A stretch of DNA of 39,771 bases. Origin: Gammaproteobacteria bacterium. GTDB taxonomy: Bacteria > Pseudomonadota > Gammaproteobacteria > Steroidobacterales > Woeseiaceae. A program made the translations under genes and the position numbers. The stretch is taken from assembly GCA_009937605.1 (NCBI GenBank), contig JAACFG010000007.1:1-39771 (forward strand), read 5' to 3'. The notes below the pieces were generated by a model. The model had not been told where the DNA came from and made no database searches. It saw nothing but the letters and a program-made list of their open reading frames with translations. This document shows, piece after piece, positions 25,590-34,140 of the stretch. How positions within the stretch are numbered: the stretch's first letter is position 1; each line of letters starts with the position of its first letter.

Positions 25590-26843
25590 CTAGTTCGCGG
25601 TCGCGCTCTCGTTCGCGCTCTCGGTCGCACGCGAACGGGAGCCAACCTCGACCGTCTCTGTGAAGCCGGTTTCGGCCTGGTAGATTTCTTTCAGCAGCCG
25701 ACGCCAATCTTCGTACTGTGCCGCCGCCGTGCCGGTCAAGCGGCGCTCCTCGCCTTCGACGTTGATAACCATCGGTGCCGCCTGCGCGCCAAATGAGTCG
25801 GAGAGCTCCGCGATAGCCGCTTTATGTCCTTCCGCTTCGGTACCACGCTGCATACCACCGATGATGCGATTTATGCCTTCGGATATCGCCAGATTCTGCA
25901 GAGCGGCATTGGTACGCCTCGTCCTGCTACTGCTCGAGTTTTGCGTATCGACAGCCAGTGAGCCAGCCAGGACAACAACACCAATCAGTGTCTGCATGCG
26001 GGCCGAGCTTTTCACCTGCCGGTAGTTGATTGACTCCTGGCGAGAAACTTTGCGCCAGTTGCGGTAGGGAATCGAGATGCCATAGTAGAAGTTCGCGTAA
26101 TGCTCATTAAGCGTATCGACAACAAAACGGTCGCGCTCGCGAATCTGGCGCAATCGGGCAACCGTGGGATCGTTTTCGGCCGGCAGCCGATCAATCTTGA
26201 CGACACCTGCCTCGTCCAGGGATAAATGCTCCCCGTAGGCCAACGGTGACATATCCGCGAAAAACTGCAGCTCGGAAATTTGCCGGGTTTGCAGCAGTTC
26301 CTTTTGCGGCATCAACTCCGCATGATCCTGCACATCGTTCGCCATTTCATTGAAAATTTTCTGATAGGGATCGAGCCGTCGATCACGCCTGTCCGAGTAG
26401 GACGTCACGCCGGTCTGAGTCTCGTAAGTCTTGGTGAACCAGTGACGGCCTGCAGAGTCATCGACCGACATCCTGATTTCGACGAATTCACCGTCTGACC
26501 GCCCAATTTCGCCACTGATGATAATGTCAGTAAAGGCCTCGCGAGACGGAATAACGCGAACCGCTCCCCAGTACCCGGTACCCTGCAACGTCGTCTTCAG
26601 GTGATACGCCAGGTACTTGGTCTCGGCTATACGAATTTCCTCGTAAACGCCGGTCTTTCGGGGGTTATTCTTGTCCTCGATGCCCGGGGCAAACTCGATA
26701 ATGCCGATATCGAGCAGTCGGGACTCGTCCACCGGCGTGGCCGCAACCTCCAGTTCGGTCTCGTCGGCGACGATGACCTCATTTACAGTACAGCCTGTGC
26801 CCAGCAGGCACAGTACGATAAATAGCAGAACAGTCCTTAGCAT
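25590..26843 (-). CDS. Outer-envelope lipoprotein of unknown function
   Basis: 417 residues. A lipoprotein signal with lipobox LLGTGC puts the lipidated Cys at about 18. The residue after Cys is Thr, not Asp, so outer-membrane sorting is expected. The mature protein has a beta-rich N-terminal half (LLDIGIIEFAPGIED, DIIISGEIGRSDGEFVEIRMSV), then a helical region with a hydrophobic segment near 285-300 (MQTLIGVVVLAGSLAV). The C-terminal tail is Arg/Ser/Glu-rich and built from short repeats (25590-25640). I do not recognise the family. It lies between the Gly/Ser-rich lipoprotein and the TM kinase. Confidence 0.7.
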   Translation of the reverse strand: MLRTVLLFIVLCLLGTGCTVNEVIVADETELEVAATPVDESRLLDIGIIEFAPGIEDKNNPRKTGVYEEIRIAETKYLAYHLKTTLQGTGYWGAVRVIPSREAFTDIIISGEIGRSDGEFVEIRMSVDDSAGRHWFTKTYETQTGVTSYSDRRDRRLDPYQKIFNEMANDVQDHAELMPQKELLQTRQISELQFFADMSPLAYGEHLSLDEAGVVKIDRLPAENDPTVARLRQIRERDRFVVDTLNEHYANFYYGISIPYRNWRKVSRQESINYRQVKSSARMQTLIGVVVLAGSLAVDTQNSSSSRTRRTNAALQNLAISEGINRIIGGMQRGTEAEGHKAAIAELSDSFGAQAAPMVINVEGEERRLTGTAAAQYEDWRRLLKEIYQAETGFTETVEVGSRSRATESANESATAN

Positions 26844-26861
26844 GGTGCGCGAAAGCTCTCC

Positions 26862-27908
26862 CTACATTCCTTTGTACTTGCGATATTCATCCCAAAGGCG
26901 ATCGCGCAGTTCAGGATCTTCTTCGGCCAGCGCCGCTTCACGTAATTGTTTGGCAACGATGTCGTCGTCTATGAAGGCTTCAATATCGTCCGGGGTGCGT
27001 TTGGCGATCTCCTGCTCGTCAAGACCCGCCAGTGCACCACCGCCGATCTCACCCGAACTCGGCATGTCGCCACCGGCTCCACTACTGCCGCCGCCACTGC
27101 TTCCACCCATGGCGCCCGCTGCCTGCTCGCCGAGGCTGATCGAACCACCGCCATTGCCGCCGCCGGAGCCCGTGTCGAAGCCCTCGGTGTTGCGTGACGT
27201 TGACGAAATTTCGCGCTGTTCCTGGCCGAGGGCCTCATCAAAATCACCCATGGATTTATCGAGTTCCTGGCCGAGCTCTTCGGCTTTTTCGGCATCGCCA
27301 CCCGGGTACTGACCAACACCGCCTGCACCGCCCTGACCATCGCCGTCTTCGCAGCCCATTCCGCCGCCAAAACCGCCACCGGTTATGCCACCGTCCGTGC
27401 AATCGCTACCCTCAGCCCCACCGGCGCCACCAGATCCACCAGCGCCGCCGCCAGGAATACTGACGCCTTGCATACCTTGGGTACCACCACCCGATCCGCC
27501 AGAGGAACCGCCGCCGCTCATGCCGCCGCCCGAGGACCCGCCGCTCGAACCACTGCTGGATGAACCGCCGCCACTCATTCCGCCGCCGCTCATGCCGCCG
27601 CCGCTCGAGCCACCACCGCTGGAACCACCACCGCTGGAGCCGCCACCGCTCATGCCGCCGCCGCTTGAACCACCGCCAGACGATCCGCCGGAAGAACCAC
27701 CGCTGGAACCACCGGAAGAACCGCCACTCGAACCACCGGAAGAACCGCCGCTCGACCCGCCGGAAGAACCGGAAGAACCGGAAGAACCGGAAGAACCGCC
27801 CATGCTGTTCGACGCGCAGCCTGCAACCAGGACGCATGAGCAGGCAATCACGACACAGGCTCGTACGGCGGCCCTGAGCATGGGGTTATTTCGGGTGTGA
27901 TATTTCAT
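26862..27908 (-). CDS. Gly/Ser-rich low-complexity lipoprotein
   Basis: 348 residues from ATG 27908, with GGGGAG eight bases upstream. A lipoprotein signal ends in the lipobox LVAGC (Cys at about 31). A 140-residue stretch of GGSS, GGGS and GGGM repeats follows, then a Gly-rich segment with three cysteines, then an acidic helical C-terminus (about 200-348; DEQEIAKRTPDDIEAFIDDD, DRLWDEYRKYKGM). The repeat tract is probably a flexible tether from the outer membrane. The charged C-terminus may be the functional end. The minus frame keeps signal peptide, lipobox and ribosome site, so it is the real gene and the Pro-rich opposite frame is a shadow. Confidence 0.75.
   Translation of the reverse strand: MKYHTRNNPMLRAAVRACVVIACSCVLVAGCASNSMGGSSGSSGSSGSSGGSSGGSSGGSSGGSSGGSSGGSSGGSSGGGSSGGGMSGGGSSGGGSSGGGSSGGGMSGGGMSGGGSSSSGSSGGSSGGGMSGGGSSGGSGGGTQGMQGVSIPGGGAGGSGGAGGAEGSDCTDGGITGGGFGGGMGCEDGDGQGGAGGVGQYPGGDAEKAEELGQELDKSMGDFDEALGQEQREISSTSRNTEGFDTGSGGGNGGGSISLGEQAAGAMGGSSGGGSSGAGGDMPSSGEIGGGALAGLDEQEIAKRTPDDIEAFIDDDIVAKQLREAALAEEDPELRDRLWDEYRKYKGM
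27520..27800 (-). repeat. Low-complexity tandem repeats encoding the Gly/Ser tether
   Basis: Short imperfect repeats of 6, 9 and 12 bases lie within the lipoprotein gene. The clearest are four tandem copies of GGAAGAACC at 27762-27797 (plus-strand reading) and alternating CCGCCGCTCGAACCA-type units. All units are multiples of three, so copy-number change keeps the frame; length variation between strains is likely. Confidence 0.8.
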
Positions 27909-27974
27909 TTCGTAGTCTCCCCAATCTGTACTGTTGGAGCCCTTTGAGGGCGCCGAGTTCCCGCTGATTGCCCA

Positions 27975-28826
27975 TCATCGTTCGATAATACGCGTGCTAC
28001 CCGGCTTGCGGAACAGTATTAGCGATAAATCGTCGGGTTTGCAGGGCTTCCCGCCCTTTTCTGCGGTCATGCGCTGACTGGCCAGGTCAATGACTGCTCC
28101 GGCACTCTCGGCGAGCCGCCCTTTCCGAATAAATCCCACAGTTTCATCCAGATGCACGTTGTCAGTCAGGCCGTCGCTCGCCAGCAGAACCGTGTCGCGC
28201 GGGCGCAGTTCGACGCCAGCGCCCACATCGATACGCATGTCGCTGGTACCCAGAAAATTCGAGACGAGGTGACGATCCTCGTGGTGTAACGCGTCCCGCT
28301 CATCAAGAAACCCGGCTTCGACAGCGAATCCTGTCGGCGAGTGTGCCGTCGTCTGGAGCTTGATCAGCCCTCGCTGACCAACCACGAGCGCCTCGGAATC
28401 ACCAATCTGGTAGGAACGCGCAATGAGACCTTCGATCGTCACGACGGTCATGGTCGTCGCCGAGCCGTTGGCCAGCCCGAGTACGGCCTCATTGGCAGCC
28501 TCGATACCATTCAGTATCGCTGTTCGCAGAAGCATCGTCTTGTCCATCGCCGTCTGCAGCGATGCGGCGAGGGTCGTGACTGCTGTCAGCGAAGCTCGTT
28601 TGCCCGCCGGCAAGCCACCGGCGCCGTCAGCGACAACGAGTACTGCCGCACCCGGACCGTAAGGTATGACTGCGGCCGTGTCCTCGTTCTCGGTCTCCTT
28701 GAACGGATCCCGGCACGTGTAGGCAAAGGCCGCGCCTCCTGCAACTTCGACTTCGACCTTGTCGGGGCCGCATGCACCATCAAGAATCAGGGTTTCGAGC
28801 TGTTGAGTGGGTTCTTCGCCTGTCAT
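27975..28826 (-). CDS. PP2C-family Ser/Thr protein phosphatase
   Basis: 283 residues. Metal-binding and catalytic motifs are in order: NEDTAAV, VVADGAGGLPAGKRAS, SYQIGDSEALVVG, VLLASDGLTDNV and KPDDLSLILF. The Asp residues of DGxGG, SDG and the final DD are the usual Mn/Mg ligands. No TM segment, so cytoplasmic. It should remove phosphate from targets of the kinases encoded next to it. I chose ATG 28826, which overlaps the kinase stop as ATGA; the frame extends to 28889 only inside the kinase gene. Confidence 0.9.
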   Translation of the reverse strand: MTGEEPTQQLETLILDGACGPDKVEVEVAGGAAFAYTCRDPFKETENEDTAAVIPYGPGAAVLVVADGAGGLPAGKRASLTAVTTLAASLQTAMDKTMLLRTAILNGIEAANEAVLGLANGSATTMTVVTIEGLIARSYQIGDSEALVVGQRGLIKLQTTAHSPTGFAVEAGFLDERDALHHEDRHLVSNFLGTSDMRIDVGAGVELRPRDTVLLASDGLTDNVHLDETVGFIRKGRLAESAGAVIDLASQRMTAEKGGKPCKPDDLSLILFRKPGSTRIIER

Positions 28827-30109
28827 TCGCGCCTCACTGGTTCCCGGCACCATGCACAATAGTTCCAGAACTCGTGCGCAATGCCCCAATTACAGGCCTT
28901 GCATGAATGCCGGCTACCCTTGATCTTCCAGGGCCGCCGAACCTTGGATCGACAATGCGGGCAGTACCGCATAAACGGCATCAATGGACCGCGACAACGT
29001 GTATTCGCACACTTCGCCGTGTAGCGCTTGTCGGGGTAATGGCGAGTAGCCTCCTCCACAAAACCCGGCCCGTAGCACCACGCGCAGTAGTCCCAATCGT
29101 TCTTGACCCCGCGCTCGCAGCGCGGGCAATGGGCAGGCATACGCGTTTCGGAGCCTCGCGACGGGTTATCGAAGCCGCACCACGGGCAGGCCTGCATACT
29201 CTCCGATACAGGGCCCTCGCAACGACGACAATGGTGCCTCGAATCCAGTTGCGTCTTGAACTGACGCTGAAATTCGCGCCACTGCAGTTGTCGCCAGGAA
29301 ACGCCGCGCCGCGAGCCACTTTTGCTGCGGGGCCTTTTCTGCAGACGCGCGTGGCTATCCAGTCGGTCAAAATCTGCCTGCATCTGCACCGCATCACGAT
29401 AGCGTTTGGTGGCGTCCAGCTGGGTAGACTTCTTCAGTACGTCAATCATCTCTGGTCGAAACCGTGCCGCGAGCTTGTCGTAGCCCGGCATGGGCCACTC
29501 GAACGGCCATTCAGGCAACTTGCCCGAGAACAGGCGGTACAAGACGAGTCCCATTGAAAATACGTCGGATTGGAACTTCGGCCGACCCATCGCCTGCTCC
29601 GGCGCGATGTAGTCGATTGTCCCGGATCCCGAGGCTTTCAATGTACGCACGCATCGTTTTGCGAAACCGAAGTCCGCGAGCTTCAACTGGTTGCCCGGAA
29701 ACAGGATGAAGTTCTCCGGTTTGATGTCGCAGTGGATGATTTTGTGCTCGTGAGCGTACGCGATCGCGGCCAGCCCCTGCCGCGCAAGATCCATCTTGCT
29801 GGCAGTCGACGTGCGTCGCTCGATGCGGTCCGCCAGCGACTCCTGGCCAAGTTCCATGGCAATGACGAAGTGATCATCGATGTAGCTCGCGTTCAGGACA
29901 GACAGGATGTTCGGATGCCGCAGTTTCGTAGCCACGCGGACTTCGTGCAGGAGTTCCTCGTGCCCGGTATTCTCGTCCTGCTTGGGTATCTTGAGCGCGA
30001 CCTTGATATTCTGAATCGAATCGTAGGCGCGGTAGACATCGGCCAGCGGCCCGGAGGCTATGCGACCGAGTATGCGGTACTTACCGATACGTTGGCGGAC
30101 TCGAAGCAA
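28823..30109 (-). CDS. Ser/Thr protein kinase with four C-terminal zinc ribbons
   Basis: 428 residues. The kinase domain is at about 10-250: VALKI Lys40, catalytic loop HCDIKPEN (126-133), DFGFAK (146-151), IAPEQ. The HRD Arg is Cys, so activation-loop control may differ from RD kinases. After a basic linker come four zinc-ribbon-like CxxC pairs (CRRC/CPWC, CPRC/CAWC, CANTRC/CPHC, CKAC/CAWC) between about 294 and 421, the second and fourth both with YCAWC. No TM helix, so cytoplasmic. Start is TTG 30109, two bases after glpK; no ATG is available nearby. It is first of the signalling genes and is coupled to the PP2C gene. Confidence 0.88.
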   Translation of the reverse strand: MLRVRQRIGKYRILGRIASGPLADVYRAYDSIQNIKVALKIPKQDENTGHEELLHEVRVATKLRHPNILSVLNASYIDDHFVIAMELGQESLADRIERRTSTASKMDLARQGLAAIAYAHEHKIIHCDIKPENFILFPGNQLKLADFGFAKRCVRTLKASGSGTIDYIAPEQAMGRPKFQSDVFSMGLVLYRLFSGKLPEWPFEWPMPGYDKLAARFRPEMIDVLKKSTQLDATKRYRDAVQMQADFDRLDSHARLQKRPRSKSGSRRGVSWRQLQWREFQRQFKTQLDSRHHCRRCEGPVSESMQACPWCGFDNPSRGSETRMPAHCPRCERGVKNDWDYCAWCYGPGFVEEATRHYPDKRYTAKCANTRCRGPLMPFMRYCPHCRSKVRRPWKIKGSRHSCKACNWGIAHEFWNYCAWCREPVRRE

Positions 30110-30111
30110 GG

Positions 30112-31599
30112 TCAGTTATCCAGCCGGACGCGGCAAACCGCATCATTCCAGCCCTCGAGCAGGCGCTCGCGCTGAACTCCCTTCATCGCAGGCTCGAAAA
30201 GCGTGTCGCGCTGCCAGAGCGTTTCGATGTCGGCAATCGAGTTGACCACCCCCGCCTGGGCACCAGCCAGGTAGGCCGCACCCAATACTGTGGACTCAAC
30301 GTTCTCCGGACGCTCGACAGGGACATCGAGAACGTCCGCCAGGAACTGCAGGAACCAGTTGTTCGCGACCATGCCACCATCGACTCGAATGACGCTGGGT
30401 TTGATGCCATCCTCGGACATGGCACTGACAAGATCGCAGGTCTGATAGGCAACCGACTGCAATGTCGCTGTCACAATATCGTCGCGACCGCTGCCGCGAG
30501 TCAGGCCGAATATGGCTCCGCGCGCGTCCGGATCCCAGTAAGGCGCGCCGAGGCCCGCAAACGCTGGTACGACGTAGACCTCTTCGACAACGCCTGTCCG
30601 TCGCGCGATTTCTTCCGATTCCGGGGCCGAATCGATAATACGTAACTCATCACGCAGCCACTGTATGGCGGAACCCGCCACGAACACGCTGCCCTCCAGG
30701 CCGTAGGTCACCTCACCACGGATCCGCATCGCGACCGTCGTCAACAGCTGGTTCTCGGATTGCAGTGCGCGGTCCCCGGTGTTGGCAACAACGAAACAGC
30801 CGGTTCCGTAGGTACTCTTGGTCATTCCGGGCTCGAACCCCGCCTGCCCGATCAAGGCGGCCTGCTGGTCACCCGCGATACCGGATATGGGCACCTCTCC
30901 GCCGATACTGTCATTCACTGCCAGACCGTAGTCGTCCGCGCAGTCTCGAACATCCGGAAGCAACTCGCGCGGCACCGAAAACATTGCCAGTAGCTCGTCG
31001 TCCCATTCCTGTGTATGAATATTGAAAAGCAAGGTACGTGAGGCATTGGTCGCATCGGTCGCGTGGACTCGCCCGCCTGTCAGGCGCCATAACAGGAAAC
31101 TATCGATAGTGCCGAATGCCAGTTTGCCCGCCTCTGCGCGCGCGCGAACTCCGTCGACATTGTCGAGAATCCAGGCAATCTTGGTGCCCGAAAAATACGG
31201 GTCGAGTCTCAAGCCGGTCTTGCTCGTTACTGTCGCTTCGAGTCCGTCGTTCTTTAGTGCCTGGCAATGAGCCGCGGTACGCCGATCCTGCCAGACGATC
31301 GCGTTATATACACACTCGCCCGTCTCTCGGTCCCAGATCAGCGTGGTTTCACGCTGGTTTGTGATCCCGATAGCCGCTATGTCGGACGCAGCCGCCCCGG
31401 CCTTTTCCATGGCACCACGCGTAACGGAAGTGACAGAGTTCCATATCGCTTCCGGGTCATGTTCGACCCAGCCTGGCTGTGGATAGATTTGCGGAAACTC
31501 CTGTTGATCGCTCGCGACAGCTCGCGCGTCGAGACCGTAGATTACGGTGCGACTGCTGCTCGTTCCCTGGTCGATGGCAAGCAGGAATTTTCCTTTCAT
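30112..31599 (-). CDS. glpK: Glycerol kinase
   Basis: 495 residues, full length. It phosphorylates glycerol to glycerol-3-phosphate, the substrate of GlpD (also in the window). FGGY-family motifs: [14 protein letters not shown] at the N-terminus, [51 protein letters not shown] and [12 protein letters not shown]. The start ATG overlaps the thioesterase stop (ATGA) and the stop is two bases from the zinc-ribbon kinase. Lying between lipid and signalling genes rather than with glpF/glpD is unusual. Confidence 0.97.
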   Translation of the reverse strand: MKGKFLLAIDQGTSSSRTVIYGLDARAVASDQQEFPQIYPQPGWVEHDPEAIWNSVTSVTRGAMEKAGAAASDIAAIGITNQRETTLIWDRETGECVYNAIVWQDRRTAAHCQALKNDGLEATVTSKTGLRLDPYFSGTKIAWILDNVDGVRARAEAGKLAFGTIDSFLLWRLTGGRVHATDATNASRTLLFNIHTQEWDDELLAMFSVPRELLPDVRDCADDYGLAVNDSIGGEVPISGIAGDQQAALIGQAGFEPGMTKSTYGTGCFVVANTGDRALQSENQLLTTVAMRIRGEVTYGLEGSVFVAGSAIQWLRDELRIIDSAPESEEIARRTGVVEEVYVVPAFAGLGAPYWDPDARGAIFGLTRGSGRDDIVTATLQSVAYQTCDLVSAMSEDGIKPSVIRVDGGMVANNWFLQFLADVLDVPVERPENVESTVLGAAYLAGAQAGVVNSIADIETLWQRDTLFEPAMKGVQRERLLEGWNDAVCRVRLDN

Positions 31600-32102
31600 G
31601 ATTCGTCCGATTCCAGGCTAAATACAGGCTTCTTGACCCGCATGCGCTGGCCCGCTTCGGCCGGCCAGGGATGCTGCCCCTGATTGTCCGCGAAGTCGGC
31701 GATACGTGCACGAATTTCGGCGGGCCACGGGGCAACCCGTCGAATGCCGGTGTCGAAATGCAGGTTCATCCACTCGCAGGTCGCAACCAGGAAACCCAGA
31801 TCGGCATGATACATACGCTGGAACTGGTGAATGCGCTTATCGTCGAAAGCAAGTATCTGCGCGGTAACAATGAACGGGTCGCTTTCGACGATCTCGCGCT
31901 GCCACGTAACATGGGACTCGACTGCGATGGTCGAACTGTTGTGCGTCCGGATGTAATCGTCGGTGAGGCCGAAGTCCTGCCATAGCGAATCAACGGCTTG
32001 GTCAAACGCCAGCAAGTAGTACGCAACGTTCATGTGGTCGTTGAGATCGATCCACTCGGGCAATACCTGCCCACGCATTACTTCAGTACCTGCCCGTGCC
32101 AT
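31596..32102 (-). CDS. Hotdog-fold acyl-CoA thioesterase-like protein
   Basis: 168 residues. The 4HBT-type active-site region is [20 protein letters not shown] (Asp and His conserved), followed by [15 protein letters not shown] and [18 protein letters not shown]. It probably hydrolyses a short or medium acyl-CoA; relatives occur beside carnitine or acyl-CoA genes. It lies 8 bases after the acetoacetyl-CoA synthetase gene, suggesting shared CoA-ester metabolism. ATG 32102 is used; ATG 32078 (MRGQVLP) is also possible. Confidence 0.82.
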   Translation of the reverse strand: MARAGTEVMRGQVLPEWIDLNDHMNVAYYLLAFDQAVDSLWQDFGLTDDYIRTHNSSTIAVESHVTWQREIVESDPFIVTAQILAFDDKRIHQFQRMYHADLGFLVATCEWMNLHFDTGIRRVAPWPAEIRARIADFADNQGQHPWPAEAGQRMRVKKPVFSLESDES

Positions 32103-32110
32103 AACGTGTC

Positions 32111-34048
32111 CTAGTCCGAATCCAGTTCCGCGACATCGGCGAAATACGCTAACGCTTCGGGGTTCGCCAGCGCCTCAGTATTTTTCACCGGCTCGCGATG
32201 TACGGTGGAACGCACAGCGAGTTCTACGATTTTGCCGCTCTTGGTCCGCGGGATTTCCGGGACCGCGATGATCTTCGCTGGTACGTGCCTCGGCGTCGTG
32301 TTCTCGCGAATGACTTTGCGAATGCGTAATTGCAGATCGTCGTCGAGCGACACGCCCTCACGCAGGATGACGAACAGCACGATACGAACATCATCCTTCC
32401 AGTTCTGGCCAATCGCAATGCTCTCTATGATCTCGTCGAGCTTCTCGACCTGGCGGTAGATTTCGGCCGTGCCGATGCGAACGCCACCAGGATTCAGGAC
32501 TGAGTCCGACCGGCCGTGAATAATTAATCCACCTTCTTCCGTCAGCTCGGCGAAATCTCCGTGTGCCCAGATGCCGTCAAATCGCTCGAAATAGGCCGCC
32601 TTGTACCTGGTACCTTCCGCGTCATTCCAAAAACACACGGGTGCTGACGGGAACGGCTGTGTACATACAAGCTCGCCGTGTTCATTGATCACAGGTTGGC
32701 CATCATCGTCCCAGACTTGTACAGCCATACCCAAACCTCGGCATTGAATCTCTCCGCGGCGCACGGGCAGTAAGGGATTGCCCAGCACGAAACAACTCAG
32801 AATGTCCGTACCGCCCGCGATTGAAGCAAGTTGTACGTCTTCGCCGATTGCGTCGTAAACGTAGTCGAAACTTTCCGGCGCAAGCGGCGACCCGGTCGAC
32901 AGGACAGTGCGCAAGGCTGGTAGCGAGAACTCGTCTTGCGGTCGAACGCCAGCCTTTTCCAGCGCTGAGATGTATTTTGCGCTGGTGCCGAACACAGTGA
33001 CCTTCTCGTCCTCGGCAATGCGCCAAAGGACGCGGCCTTCGTCGTAGAACGGTGAGCCATCAAACAGCACCAGTGTTGCCCCGGACGCCAGACCACTCAC
33101 CAGCCAATTCCACATCATCCATCCACAGGTGGTGAAATAGAACAACCGATCTCCCGGGCCGATATCCGTATGCAGAACATGTTCCTTGAGGTGCTGAAGC
33201 AGCGTTCCGCCATGTCCGTGTACGATGCATTTCGGTACGCCAGTCGTACCTGAGGAATACATGATGTAGAGCGGGTGATCGAACGCGACTGGCGCAAACG
33301 CTAACTCGGCACCATGGACGGCGAAGTCTTGCCAGGCAACCGCGTCGGGCAGACTGGTTTCAGCGGCGAGATCAGCGGCGAACGGAATAGTTACAGTGCA
33401 ACGAATGCTGCCAACCGTCTCGACGACGCGCTCCACTGTCGCGCGAATATCGCAGGTCTTGCCGTTGTAGTAGTAGCCGTTAACTGCGAACAGGATTTTC
33501 GGTTCTATTTGTCCGAAGCGATCGACGACGCCATTAACGCCGAAATCCGGTGAACAGGAGGACCAGATTGCACCGATACTCGTCGTGGCAAGCATCGCGA
33601 TAACAGCTTCTGGACAATTGGGGAGGAAACCCGCTACGCGATCGCCGTGTTCCACACCGGCGGCGCGCAGACCGGCGGCAACTTCGGCGACCTGCTTGCG
33701 CAAGTCGTCGCGGCTCAGCTCGTGACGCTTGCCGTTCTCTCCACAGAAGATAAGGGCTGGCTGATCGCCGCCGTGACGCAGCAAGTGGTCCGCGTAATTG
33801 ATCTGGCTTCCCGAAAACCAGCCGGCGTCCATGATGTTGTCCGGACGAGCGATAACAGCGTCGGCTTCGCGCTCGAAACGTACATCACAGAATTCGCACA
33901 ACGCCTCCCAGAATGCAGCGGAGTCGTTAATCGACCAGTCGAACAAACTCGCGTAATCCTCATACCCCGCAAGTCGCATGAAACGGTGCATCGCCGAAGC
34001 GCGAATGCGATCGTCCGAAGGTTGCCAGCTTATCGGGTTACGGGACAT
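32111..34048 (-). CDS. aacS: Acetoacetyl-CoA synthetase
   Basis: 645 residues from ATG 34048 (MSRNPISWQPSDDRI), the usual family length. It activates acetoacetate to acetoacetyl-CoA with ATP, for ketone-body or polyhydroxybutyrate use. The adenylate-forming motif is YIMYSSGTTGVPKCIVHG, then FYFTTCGWMMWNW, ASIAGGTDIL, and the late lysine motif IPRTKSGKIVELAVR. AACS-specific N-terminal (SLFDWSINDSAAFW) and C-terminal (EALAYF) segments fit. A frame extending to 34147 would run into the divergent redoxin gene, so it is rejected. It is the first gene of the long minus-strand unit. Confidence 0.95.
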   Translation of the reverse strand: MSRNPISWQPSDDRIRASAMHRFMRLAGYEDYASLFDWSINDSAAFWEALCEFCDVRFEREADAVIARPDNIMDAGWFSGSQINYADHLLRHGGDQPALIFCGENGKRHELSRDDLRKQVAEVAAGLRAAGVEHGDRVAGFLPNCPEAVIAMLATTSIGAIWSSCSPDFGVNGVVDRFGQIEPKILFAVNGYYYNGKTCDIRATVERVVETVGSIRCTVTIPFAADLAAETSLPDAVAWQDFAVHGAELAFAPVAFDHPLYIMYSSGTTGVPKCIVHGHGGTLLQHLKEHVLHTDIGPGDRLFYFTTCGWMMWNWLVSGLASGATLVLFDGSPFYDEGRVLWRIAEDEKVTVFGTSAKYISALEKAGVRPQDEFSLPALRTVLSTGSPLAPESFDYVYDAIGEDVQLASIAGGTDILSCFVLGNPLLPVRRGEIQCRGLGMAVQVWDDDGQPVINEHGELVCTQPFPSAPVCFWNDAEGTRYKAAYFERFDGIWAHGDFAELTEEGGLIIHGRSDSVLNPGGVRIGTAEIYRQVEKLDEIIESIAIGQNWKDDVRIVLFVILREGVSLDDDLQLRIRKVIRENTTPRHVPAKIIAVPEIPRTKSGKIVELAVRSTVHREPVKNTEALANPEALAYFADVAELDSD

Positions 34049-34140
34049 CTGATGGGAAATTGCCGTGGTAAATTCGTGGCTAATCAGTATCCACAAATTG
34101 CACCTTGTGTCCATGGTGGGTGATTGGTGATACTGGTGCG
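34049..34140. promoter_or_regulatory. Divergent control region, aacS / redoxin
   Basis: These 92 bases separate two divergent starts and should hold the promoter of the long minus-strand operon as well as that of the redoxin gene. I cannot point to convincing -35/-10 boxes or operator palindromes here. Confidence 0.3.

Noticed and set aside
26671..27312. 213-codon plus-strand frame rich in Ser/Pro
   Set aside because: Antisense shadow of two lipoprotein genes; low-complexity composition and no recognisable motif.
27385..27900. 171-codon Pro-rich open frame on the plus strand
   Set aside because: It is the exact antisense of the Gly/Ser repeat tract. The minus frame has the ribosome site, signal peptide and lipobox.
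15321..30109. Type VI secretion cluster
   Set aside because: Kinase, phosphatase, FHA and SUMF parts recall T6SS control, but no Tss/Hcp/VgrG/ClpV gene is present.
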